Part shown: positions 28,510-35,737 of the stretch, piece after piece
Numbering within the stretch: position 1 is the first letter of the stretch
Layout: the number at the start of each line of letters is the position of its first letter
Source of the DNA: Trichomonas tenax
Lineage: Eukaryota; Parabasalia; Trichomonadida; Trichomonadidae
Assembly: GCA_023091735.1 (NCBI GenBank)
Contig: JALKBU010000518.1
Coordinates: 1-35,737 of the forward strand
Direction: 5' to 3'
Length of the DNA: 35,737 bases
Made by a program: the position numbers and the translations under genes
Notes under the pieces: model-generated
Database searches by the model: none
Seen by the model: only the letters and a program-made list of their open reading frames with translations
What the model was told of the DNA's origin: nothing

Positions 28510-29907
28510 TTATTCTCTATTTTTGATACTTTCATAGATGTTCAATAGCTCTTCAGAATGATTTGCTATATCATCATTTATAGAACACACAAGATCATTT
28601 AAGTTTTCGATTGCATTGCATTTCTCGAGAATAAACGGGATTGAATCTTGATCATCGAGCTCAACGGATGCTTGGTATATCATATAAATACATTCTAGTA
28701 AAGTTAGTATCACGACTTCATTCGAGTCATCTTCGAGCAGATCTGCGACATTTTGAATAAATTCTTTTTCAATGATTAACTCATATATTACTTGAGAAAT
28801 CCTGATCTCGAGAATGCTGTGTATCAACATTAAAGCACTAATCTTTAAATCAAAATTTTCTGAAAATACGTAGTCAAATAATTCTGAAAATATGTTATCT
28901 TCTACTACCCTTTGATACACTTCATCGTTGTCATCATTTATCATTGATGTCAAATATTCAAATGCCTTTATAACAATATCAAAATCCGATTCTTTCATGC
29001 AAAACCTAATAAATGAGTAAGTCAAATCCCATGATTCACATATTATGTTAACTTTGTTGTTTCTCAATGCATTGGAGAAATCTAAAATGCTTCCAAGAAA
29101 TTTTGAGCGTTTTGATTCAGATTCAAATGATGATGGTCCATATTTGTAGGCGAGTTTAAGAACATATTCAGGAATCCCTTCTTTGACAAATTTAGAAATG
29201 AACACATTGGATTTTTCCAATAAATTAGTGAATAATTTAATACATGTGTTTTTGGTTTCTAATGATGCGCAACATTTTATAATTTTGCAGGTAAGTTTGT
29301 TAGTAAGTTTTATGTGATATTCTGATAAATTTTCTTTGATTAATCTTAATAATATTTTACTTGATGCATTTCCTGCTTCCTCATCACAGCTCCATGAAAC
29401 CAAAATCTTATCATAAAGCTCATCAAGAAATTCGTTAACATATTTGAATTGCAATAATTTGATAAGTTTTTGACTGAGTTTAATGGATGAAATAGCTAAA
29501 CCATCAAACTCACTATCCATTAGTGTTATAGAAAATGATAACAATGTTGTTTGTTCGAAAAATATTGTGAATCTTGGTTCCATATTTAAAATATCAATAA
29601 TGCAATCAAACAATTCTTCCAAAATTTGAAAGTTAACTGAGTTGTTATTGAGATACTGTTGAAATACTGAAATAAAATTATTTTGATCAAATATCTTATA
29701 GCAAATATCGCTGCACTCTTCAATAAGTGATTCTAATATATGAAATGGCTCTATATTCGTAGATTCAGCCATTATATTAAAAATTTCGAATATAATATTG
29801 ACTAATTCCGTATTTTCTTCATAATTAACTCTATCATCAATTCCTTTTAGAGGTTTTCTAACCAATGACCGCTGTGCTGGCATATCTTTATATTTCTCAT
29901 TCTCCAT
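28510..29907 (-). CDS. ARM-repeat-like helical protein (465 aa)
   Basis: Helical throughout, with about ten 40-45 residue units typical of armadillo/HEAT solenoids (for example LLEDDSNEVVILTLLECIYMIY near residues 395-415). A short basic N-terminal segment (RSLVRKPLKG, about 13-22) precedes the solenoid and is reminiscent of importin-beta-binding or nuclear localisation sequences. The final unit (AIENLNDLVCSINDDIANHSEELLNIYE) resembles the last ARM unit of importin-alpha-type proteins, so a distant importin-like adaptor is one possibility, but overall identity cannot be judged by eye. Start is an ATG; a TCATA initiator-like word (29926-29930, minus strand) overlaps a TGACACGTTAAA element. Ends TAAC. 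Confidence 0.7.
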   Translation of the reverse strand: MENEKYKDMPAQRSLVRKPLKGIDDRVNYEENTELVNIIFEIFNIMAESTNIEPFHILESLIEECSDICYKIFDQNNFISVFQQYLNNNSVNFQILEELFDCIIDILNMEPRFTIFFEQTTLLSFSITLMDSEFDGLAISSIKLSQKLIKLLQFKYVNEFLDELYDKILVSWSCDEEAGNASSKILLRLIKENLSEYHIKLTNKLTCKIIKCCASLETKNTCIKLFTNLLEKSNVFISKFVKEGIPEYVLKLAYKYGPSSFESESKRSKFLGSILDFSNALRNNKVNIICESWDLTYSFIRFCMKESDFDIVIKAFEYLTSMINDDNDEVYQRVVEDNIFSELFDYVFSENFDLKISALMLIHSILEIRISQVIYELIIEKEFIQNVADLLEDDSNEVVILTLLECIYMIYQASVELDDQDSIPFILEKCNAIENLNDLVCSINDDIANHSEELLNIYESIKNRE

Positions 29908-30247
29908 TTTTAAAACAATTTAATTTATGACACGTTAAAGTTGACAAATGTCAAATTTCTGTTTTTTTCAACTTATTCTAAATTGGTTTCCAACTAAACA
30001 ATACATATTGATATTATAATACAAAGATGTACACAATAGCATCTATAATATGCGCAAATTATAAAGAATGATATGTTTGATTTAGTCATTTGTTATTTTT
30101 AATTTTATAATTAAATAGAGTTGCTGGCATTTTCGAAACGTAACTTTGTTGCTGTGGATACAAATGATAGAATAACAATAGTCATGAGGTTATAGCTATA
30201 ACAGATTAGTTAGCACCATTTTTAGAAAATTCAATAAATGTAATTTT

Positions 30248-30275
30248 TATTTTCTATGAGAGCTCATAGAAAATA
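30248..30275. repeat. 28-bp palindrome
   Basis: TATTTTCTATGAG and CTCATAGAAAATA are exact reverse complements (13-bp arms) around a 2-base AG centre. It lies about 180 bp before the ankyrin gene ATG. It could be a binding site for a dimeric protein or an RNA hairpin. Confidence 0.7.
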
Positions 30276-30366
30276 CTAACGTTCAATTGAAATAAATTGA
30301 AAAATCCTATAAAATAGCAATGCTTGTGTCATATTAGGTTAAAATGAAACAAATTCTTTAATATTT

Positions 30367-30395
30367 TTTTGACATGTAAAATATACATGTCAAAA
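30367..30395. promoter_or_regulatory. Inverted pair of the dispersed TGACATGTA motif
   Basis: TTTTGACATGTA and TACATGTCAAAA form 12-bp perfect arms around a 5-base AAATA spacer, about 58 bp before the ankyrin ATG. It is the most complete form of the word seen upstream of several genes here. Confidence 0.55.
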
Positions 30396-30452
30396 TATTT
30401 TAAAAGGGATCCAATATCATTATAAAGGGAGGAATCAATTTTTCCAACATAA

Positions 30453-31436
30453 ATGTTTTCTCTAGAAGCTGCTCTCAACATTATCAAAGAAGACGATGAC
30501 CAGAAGTTTCAGTACTACTTTCACCAACTGAACGGCCATCAGCCTCTAAAAGAAAAACTAAAATCAGAGAATTTTCAATTATTTTACGAAGATCCTGAAG
30601 ATGACAAGGTCACACTTTCTTTACTGCCATTCGCTATATATTTTAAAGCAAACAAAATCGTAAAATACATCGAAGAAATGCAAAAAACTTTAGATCCATC
30701 GAGTGTTAGTGAACAACCAAGGCCTTTATGCCATTACGCAGCGGCATCAGGCAACATTCAATACCTGCGATCCCATGAGAAAGTTGCAACATACATAGGT
30801 AATGATGGTGCAAATATAATTAATGTTGCAGCCTTCTACAATCAACCTGAGGTGATACAGTGGGGAATGGACCATGGCATAGCCGTTGATGTTCGAACAA
30901 AAGAATATAAAACACCTATTAGAATTTCATGTGAAAAATATCTTCTTAGATGTTTAGAAATTCTTTGCAAAGCCGAAAAATTACAACAATTGCTCAAAGA
31001 TCCAATGTTTGGCTCGAGTATTTGCTTGACTTGCTTAAATAAGAGATTTTTCGAAGCATTACCAATTTTGATTAATAACGGACTTGACATTACCAAATGC
31101 GCGTATGAATTCTGGCACCTTTTGTTCCATGGAGCTGCATCAAATTCAAATATAATCCCTTCACAGCTTTATCGATTTGGTGATGATATGAAAAAAACCG
31201 ATAATTGTAGATGGACTGCATTACACGTAGCAGCGAGCAAACACCAAAAGAACAATGTTAAGTTCTTCTTGGAGCATGGTGTTTCTCCGTTCGTTCGGAC
31301 AAATCTTGGAATGTCTCCTTTCATGCTTGCAAACACATATGACAAAAATGATACAACATTTGAGTGCTCGAAATTAATCAGAGAATTCATCGCAAGGGAG
31401 ATGGCCAAGAATTTTTTGAAGAAGCAGTTAGAATAA
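30453..31436 (+). CDS. Ankyrin repeat protein (327 aa)
   Basis: Short N-terminal helical region, then ankyrin units from about residue 85 (RPLCHYAAASGNIQYL) through weak ones at 130-215, and a clear pair near the C-terminus (RWTALHVAASKHQKNNVKFFLEHG, residues 250-273, then LGMSPFMLANT). About seven repeats, many degenerate. No signal peptide or membrane span, so probably cytosolic or nuclear. It ends in a basic helix (KNFLKKQLE). A paired TGACATGTA element lies about 58 bp upstream; TCAATTTTTCC at about 30434 is only a poor initiator match. Ends TAAC rather than TAAA. Partner unknown. Confidence 0.85.
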   Translation: MFSLEAALNIIKEDDDQKFQYYFHQLNGHQPLKEKLKSENFQLFYEDPEDDKVTLSLLPFAIYFKANKIVKYIEEMQKTLDPSSVSEQPRPLCHYAAASGNIQYLRSHEKVATYIGNDGANIINVAAFYNQPEVIQWGMDHGIAVDVRTKEYKTPIRISCEKYLLRCLEILCKAEKLQQLLKDPMFGSSICLTCLNKRFFEALPILINNGLDITKCAYEFWHLLFHGAASNSNIIPSQLYRFGDDMKKTDNCRWTALHVAASKHQKNNVKFFLEHGVSPFVRTNLGMSPFMLANTYDKNDTTFECSKLIREFIAREMAKNFLKKQLE

Positions 31437-31647
31437 CAGTAATTTTTACGATAGTAACGGATAATATAATTAAATCAAACAAAAAAGGGTTTCAATGTTA
31501 TGACTAACATCGTATATTTTCTATTCAACATATTAAATCTTGAATAGACTCATAAAAATGATAGGAAGGCAACATTTTTGTCATCCATAGAACCATGGAA
31601 ATGCTAATTTTGAATGATCATTTTCTTTCGATATTAAAAATAATATA

Positions 31648-33234
31648 TTATAATAAACCCATTCTACTCAATCTTCTATCAATCTCAGCAAATGCTTGTG
31701 GTTCAACTTGTTTGATAACTTTATCGCGCCATACCTTGATTCTTCGTGCACATCCTTGGTTTGTATTATTGAAGAAAATGTCGACATATTGAGGGGAAAG
31801 AATCAGATTAATCCACCTCATGATGTAATCATTAGTGTACGGTGGCTCGAATTCTTCAAGCCAGTGAAGAATCTTCTCCTTTGGCTCTCTGGGGCAAGCT
31901 TCGTTGATAAAGACAAGGAAGTTTAATGGCTCTGGTATTTTCTCTATGGCTAAGAAATCGTGGCATATTCTGAACAGTGATTGATAGTTTTCATTTTTCA
32001 GCTTCAACGTCAAGAGCTTCCTGACGACGTTCATTATATGTCCATGGATCATTAAATCCTGGTGTAATAAACCCATCTCGAGGAACATTCTTTCTTCAAG
32101 AGAACAAACACCGCATTTAAGAAGTTCATTTGTTTTAATTGCATGTTTGCGTACCCATTTAATGATTGCAATAGAGAAGAACCTGAACTGGCAGAGGTTC
32201 ACAATGTCTCTATAGCAGTTATCACACTTATATTTGTCAAGTCCTGTAACAATCTCTTCGATCTTATCAAATCTGTTGAAATCTGGCTTTTCAATGAGCA
32301 TGCATCTCTTGATTGCTTCTACATTTTGGAGAACAGCATAATTGAAGACCTTGATTGCAAGAGCAGCTGTTATAGGCTGCATTTGTCTGTTAATTGATCT
32401 GATTAAATCAATAAAAAGATGACACCTTTCAATTGCGATTTGCTCACTGATAATGAAATTGATGAGTTCTGGATGACAATGTTCCATTGTCAAAATGAAT
32501 CTAATGAATAGGATTGACTTATTGCGTGTTTTATTATCTTTCTTTAATCTCTTGTAAATAGTAAGAACAAACGGAATACCCATGCGCAAAACAACCACTG
32601 CTGTTTTAACCACAGTTAAATCATCTGTGACTAAAATTTTCAAAAATTTATCGAATTTTCCTTGCTTGAATTCATCAGACTGAATTGCTTCGACTAGCAA
32701 GTTGTAAAAATCTTGTTCACCGAGCGTGTTTGGAGGAATATTCTCAAATAAATCAGGATGAAGTGAGAAAATCTTGTTGAAGCAAAATATGAATAATTTT
32801 CTATCGTGCTGTACGCTGGCAAGCTTAAGCATAATTTTTGCCCATTCTTTATCTTTAATTAAATTATCAATTAATTCTGGATGCATTTTAATAATCATAT
32901 TGTAGCACAATTTGAAGAACCTGCTTTCAGGGTATGTAGTTGAAAGCTTCAAAACCTCCTTTGCCCAAACAGGTTCGTGAATTAAAACATCAAGCCATGC
33001 AGGAGGCTCATCAAGTTCAAAAATAGTGTCTATTTCTCTCGATTTCGAAAGGATCTGCGCAAAGTATTTGATCGAATAATTCTCAATTTCAGAATGCAAA
33101 TTTCTATTTCCACTGATAATCGGTTCAATTATTGATCCAAGAACATCAATAAGTTGTACCTCATCGTGGATTTTGTTGTAAAGTTCTTGCGCATCTTTTG
33201 GTTTATTACTCAGTGTTTGCGATGAAACTTGCAT
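31648..33234 (-). CDS. Alpha-helical repeat protein, HEAT/ARM-like (528 aa)
   Basis: Helices dominate the whole length, with repeated units rich in Leu/Phe/Ile and with recurring WAKxxLKL elements (EPVWAKEVLKLSTTYP and DKEWAKIMLKLASVQ, about residues 85-130), suggesting an internal tandem of a solenoid. No catalytic motif. The last third holds Cys-rich spots (KCDNCYRDIVNLC, LKCGVC) that are not arranged as a clear zinc finger. Function unknown; scaffold likely. The open frame extends to 33435 and has ATGs at 33258 and 33234. The extension above 33258 overlaps the neighbouring gene and looks like its shadow. I take ATG 33234 because it leaves room for a leader, but 33258 is possible. Ends TAAT. 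Confidence 0.7.
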   Translation of the reverse strand: MQVSSQTLSNKPKDAQELYNKIHDEVQLIDVLGSIIEPIISGNRNLHSEIENYSIKYFAQILSKSREIDTIFELDEPPAWLDVLIHEPVWAKEVLKLSTTYPESRFFKLCYNMIIKMHPELIDNLIKDKEWAKIMLKLASVQHDRKLFIFCFNKIFSLHPDLFENIPPNTLGEQDFYNLLVEAIQSDEFKQGKFDKFLKILVTDDLTVVKTAVVVLRMGIPFVLTIYKRLKKDNKTRNKSILFIRFILTMEHCHPELINFIISEQIAIERCHLFIDLIRSINRQMQPITAALAIKVFNYAVLQNVEAIKRCMLIEKPDFNRFDKIEEIVTGLDKYKCDNCYRDIVNLCQFRFFSIAIIKWVRKHAIKTNELLKCGVCSLEERMFLEMGLLHQDLMIHGHIMNVVRKLLTLKLKNENYQSLFRICHDFLAIEKIPEPLNFLVFINEACPREPKEKILHWLEEFEPPYTNDYIMRWINLILSPQYVDIFFNNTNQGCARRIKVWRDKVIKQVEPQAFAEIDRRLSRMGLL

Positions 33235-33262
33235 TTTTTTGACAATTATTTTTGCCATTATT

Positions 33263-34150
33263 ATGGAAACAAGTATATCTGAACTTGGAGCTGAAGCTAA
33301 TGAAAAGAGACGAGAAATTAACAAACTCAGGAACGATATGCGACTGTACGTTAAACAGGAAATGAAAGAAATTGATTCTATTATTGCCGAATATAAAAAA
33401 TCACATTCAAATAAGGAAGATCCTATTCTTAGCAATATAATTCAAGAACTATCCTCATATTTACAAACAAATCTCGATAATGATCAAAATAAAAACCTTC
33501 GACTTGATTTAGAAGAAGCAATATACTCAATAGATCAAATGGGTGATGAGTACATAAGACAGTACATTGAGCAAGAAGTCAAAAAAGGAAAACAAAGAAT
33601 GAATTTAGATCGTGCTTTAGTTGATTTACCTGAAAGCACAAATGATATGAATATCTATTTCAGTGCCTATACCAAAGTCTTTGAACTTAATGCAAAGTAT
33701 AATAACATCACTTTAATTAAAGATGTGATTGAATCTGAAACAAATAAATATAATTCAAGGAACAAAGAATGCATGGAGACTTTAAATGATCTTATTGATC
33801 ATAAAAGGAAACAAGATGAAACTTTAATCACACTACAAAAATATTTATATCAAATTCAACCCAAAACACCAAAAGGAGAGAATTGCCCAACAGAGTTTGC
33901 AAAAATAACTAGATTAGAACTTAAAACCACGAATGGAGACAATGCTGATCCATTTTATGGCTGTGTTGAGCAGATTTTAGATGAACTCATAAAGGAAGAG
34001 TCTGATACACAAGTAATCAATACTAAGCTCCAAGAAATTGAAAATTTAGTTGCACCAAAGCAAGAAATCATTCCAGAAAAAACCCAGGATGATTATAAGA
34101 AAATATTAGACGAATATTCTGAGAAATTCAAAAGACATCGAAAACAGTAG
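33263..34150 (+). CDS. Charged coiled-coil protein (295 aa)
   Basis: Strongly charged, Lys/Glu-rich and helical. The first 50 residues (ANEKRREINKLRNDMRL onward) and the region around 90-125 have heptad-like spacing of Leu/Ile/Met, predicting coiled coil. A second helical part runs about 175-205, and a short tail ends KRHRKQ. No enzymatic motif or membrane segment. A structural or tethering role is likely but unassigned. The frame opens at a TTG; ATG 33263 is chosen. It is head-to-head with the helical repeat gene: 28 bp (or 4 bp, depending on that gene's start) separate the two ATGs, so both promoters must overlap the opposite gene. Ends TAG. Confidence 0.7.
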   Translation: METSISELGAEANEKRREINKLRNDMRLYVKQEMKEIDSIIAEYKKSHSNKEDPILSNIIQELSSYLQTNLDNDQNKNLRLDLEEAIYSIDQMGDEYIRQYIEQEVKKGKQRMNLDRALVDLPESTNDMNIYFSAYTKVFELNAKYNNITLIKDVIESETNKYNSRNKECMETLNDLIDHKRKQDETLITLQKYLYQIQPKTPKGENCPTEFAKITRLELKTTNGDNADPFYGCVEQILDELIKEESDTQVINTKLQEIENLVAPKQEIIPEKTQDDYKKILDEYSEKFKRHRKQ

Positions 34151-34770
34151 TTAAGACGATAGATCCCACACCATTTTTCAATACTCAACACGCCATTTTT
34201 GTTTGTAAATAATTTATTCATTCTTTCTTATAACATTTTTCATACCTATAACAGATTTGCAATTACTAACATTAGGATCGCTTTCCTTTTGGTAGGTCTA
34301 AATCTTTCATTAAACCGCATTCAAATAAAATAGCAATATCTGTCATGTAAAATTAATATTTCAGTTAGTTGCATGACATATTATATAGGGAATAAAAATT
34401 TACGTGTCATAACAACAAAAATTAAAACATAAGCTTTTTTCATGATGCTATAGACGAACAATTCTTTATGAATAAGAACTATCGCTTCGCAGTGAATAGA
34501 TGTGTGTTAGTCCTTCATTACAGCAATGAATCGGGATGATTCAAAAAGAATTATATCATTTGACAATTTTACTTTACATGTCATTTAAATATTGGGATGC
34601 TCCCCCTCACAAAAGCTGGAGTGAGCAAATTTTCATGAAATAATGGATTTTGTTCAAGACTTCTTTAACAAATCGATATGATATAATGCATAGAATGCAA
34701 AAACACAATAAAATCAGAGGTATGATTAAGACGATCAAATGGTCGATCGGCGGTTTTTTGAAATACAAAA
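34151..34770. promoter_or_regulatory. Intergenic region upstream of the V-ATPase gene
   Basis: AT-rich, no gene seen. It holds copies of the dispersed word: TGTCATGTAAAA at 34341-34352, TTTACGTGTCA at 34399-34409 and TTTACATGTCA at 34573-34583, the last about 190 bp before the V-ATPase ATG. A CCTTTTGG word at 34285-34292 resembles a known trichomonad core-promoter word but is far from any start. Confidence 0.45.
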
Positions 34771-35737
34771 ATGTTTACCACTAAGGAGGCAAATAAGCAA
34801 GAGCAGCTTCGTGGTTCCATTTACTCAGTCTCCGGTCCCGTCGTCGTCGCGGAAAACATGACCGGTGCTGCGATGTACGAACTCGTCCGCGTCGGTAATG
34901 ACAATCTTGTCGGCGAAATCATTCAACTCGAGCACGATACAGCTACAATTCAGGTTTACGAAGAAACATCCGGTCTTACTGTCGGTGATAGCGTCATTGG
35001 CACAGGAAAGCCACTTTCTGTTCTTCTTGCTCCAGGTCTTATGACAAATATTTACGATGGTATTCAGCGTCCACTTAAAGATATCAGCGATCAGTCACAT
35101 TCCGTTTTCATTCCACGTGGTGTCAGCTGCGATCCAATCGATCTTAAGCGCGAGTGGTCCTTCCGCCCAGCAAATCTTAAGGAAGGCGATAACATCACTG
35201 GTGGCGATATCATCGGTTACGTAAACGAAACATCTCTCATCGAGCATCGCATTATGCTTCCACCAAAGGCCTGCGGTAAGGTCAAATACATCGCTGAGGC
35301 GGGTACATTCGATGTCCTTCATCCAGTCATCGGTGTCGAGTTTGACGGCAAAGTTACAGAATATCCAATGCTTCAGGAGTGGCCAGTTCGTGTCCCACGT
35401 CCATACGCTGAGAAGCTCGTTGCTGATTTCCCACTTATCACAGGTCAGCGTGTTCTCGACTGCTTATTCCCAGTCGTTCAGGGCGGAACATGCGCTATTC
35501 CAGGTGCTTTCGGTTGCGGCAAGACAGTTATTTCTCAGGCTCTTTCCAAGTACTCCAACTCCGACGCCATTATTTATGTCGGTTGCGGTGAACGTGGTAA
35601 CGAGATGGCCGAAGTTTTGATGGAATTCCCAGAACTTAAGGTCGAAATGCAGGGCGTCGAGCATCCAATTATGGACCGTACAACACTCGTCGCTAACACA
35701 TCTAACATGCCTGTCGCTGCTCGTGAAGCTTCAATTT
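34771..35737 (+). CDS. VMA1: V-type H+-ATPase catalytic subunit A (5' part; cut by window end)
   Basis: Open frame of 322 codons running off the right edge with no stop. It matches the catalytic A subunit of the vacuolar V1 ATPase, which hydrolyses ATP to acidify endomembrane compartments. Landmarks are an N-terminal beta-barrel ([16 protein letters not shown]), the A-specific bulge region with [13 protein letters not shown] and IMLPPKACG, the [21 protein letters not shown] lead-in, the Walker A GAFGCGKT at residues 245-252, and [13 protein letters not shown]. Codons are C-rich and biased, unlike its neighbours, as for an abundant protein. Family length is about 610-620 residues, so roughly half is present. 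The ATG is first in frame. It was not a complete open frame in this window and is easily missed. Confidence 0.97.
   Translation, partial: MFTTKEANKQEQLRGSIYSVSGPVVVAENMTGAAMYELVRVGNDNLVGEIIQLEHDTATIQVYEETSGLTVGDSVIGTGKPLSVLLAPGLMTNIYDGIQRPLKDISDQSHSVFIPRGVSCDPIDLKREWSFRPANLKEGDNITGGDIIGYVNETSLIEHRIMLPPKACGKVKYIAEAGTFDVLHPVIGVEFDGKVTEYPMLQEWPVRVPRPYAEKLVADFPLITGQRVLDCLFPVVQGGTCAIPGAFGCGKTVISQALSKYSNSDAIIYVGCGERGNEMAEVLMEFPELKVEMQGVEHPIMDRTTLVANTSNMPVAAREASI

Larger units (their letters stand above)
29908..30452. promoter_or_regulatory. Divergent intergenic region with palindromes
   Basis: Upstream region shared by the ARM-like gene (-) and the second ankyrin gene (+). It contains TGACACGTTAAA at 29928-29939, TTGACAAATGTCAA just after, a palindrome at 30248-30275 and a head-to-head motif pair at 30367-30395. 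No gene seen. Confidence 0.5.

Noticed and set aside
34285..34292. CCTTTTGG, like a trichomonad core-promoter word
   Set aside because: It lies almost 480 bp from the V-ATPase start and near no other start, so it is unlikely to be a core promoter.
35095..35664. Several open frames on both strands inside the V-ATPase gene
   Set aside because: Shadows of the real frame, which is unmistakable.

Overview
The window looks like nuclear DNA of a parabasalid protist of the Trichomonas/Tritrichomonas kind; I cannot settle the species. The evidence is: base composition of roughly one third G+C; intron-less genes on both strands; several genes with a TCA(C/T)(A/T) initiator-like element 9-25 bases before the ATG; stop codons that form part of a TAAA poly(A) signal; and a gene mix typical of the group (ankyrin proteins, a GP63-like metalloprotease, HEAT/ARM-type helical proteins, decayed ankyrin/DUF3447-type genes).

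Layout. 1-817 has no recognisable gene but holds a compact cluster of nested hairpins (237-490) that may be an unassigned structured RNA. 818-9560 is gene-rich: splicing factor SF3A3 (+), a BRD7/9-like bromodomain protein (-), a large ankyrin protein (+), a secreted GP63-like metalloprotease with a TIG-like domain (-) and ribosomal protein uS9/RPS16 (+). 9561-18913 is poorer: two lineage-specific proteins (9919-10800 and 12203-13681, both -), a membrane-protein pseudogene with three in-frame stops (11059-11961, -), a rotted ankyrin gene (14226-16279, -) and about 2.5 kb without a gene. 18914-21586 holds a protein that may contain ubiquitin-like folds (+) and a uridine kinase-type P-loop kinase with an unusual Walker A (-). 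21587-24629 is a 3 kb repeat- and relic-rich gap with a 60-bp repeat family that includes one inverted copy. 24630-34150 carries a putative LEM2/MAN1-type inner nuclear membrane protein (+), HEAT/ARM-like proteins (-), a second ankyrin protein (+) and a head-to-head gene pair. The window ends inside the V-ATPase subunit A gene (34771 onward, +).

There are no operons. Genes are single units, often tail-to-tail with about 50 bp between stop codons. Several upstream regions share an 11-bp word close to TGACATGTAAA or its reverse, which may be a common regulatory element. Several starts were moved from an upstream non-ATG codon to the first sensible ATG. Nothing here is obviously a coordinated multi-gene system. 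The least explained signals are the hairpin cluster, the dispersed 11-bp motif and the 60-bp repeat/palindrome cluster.
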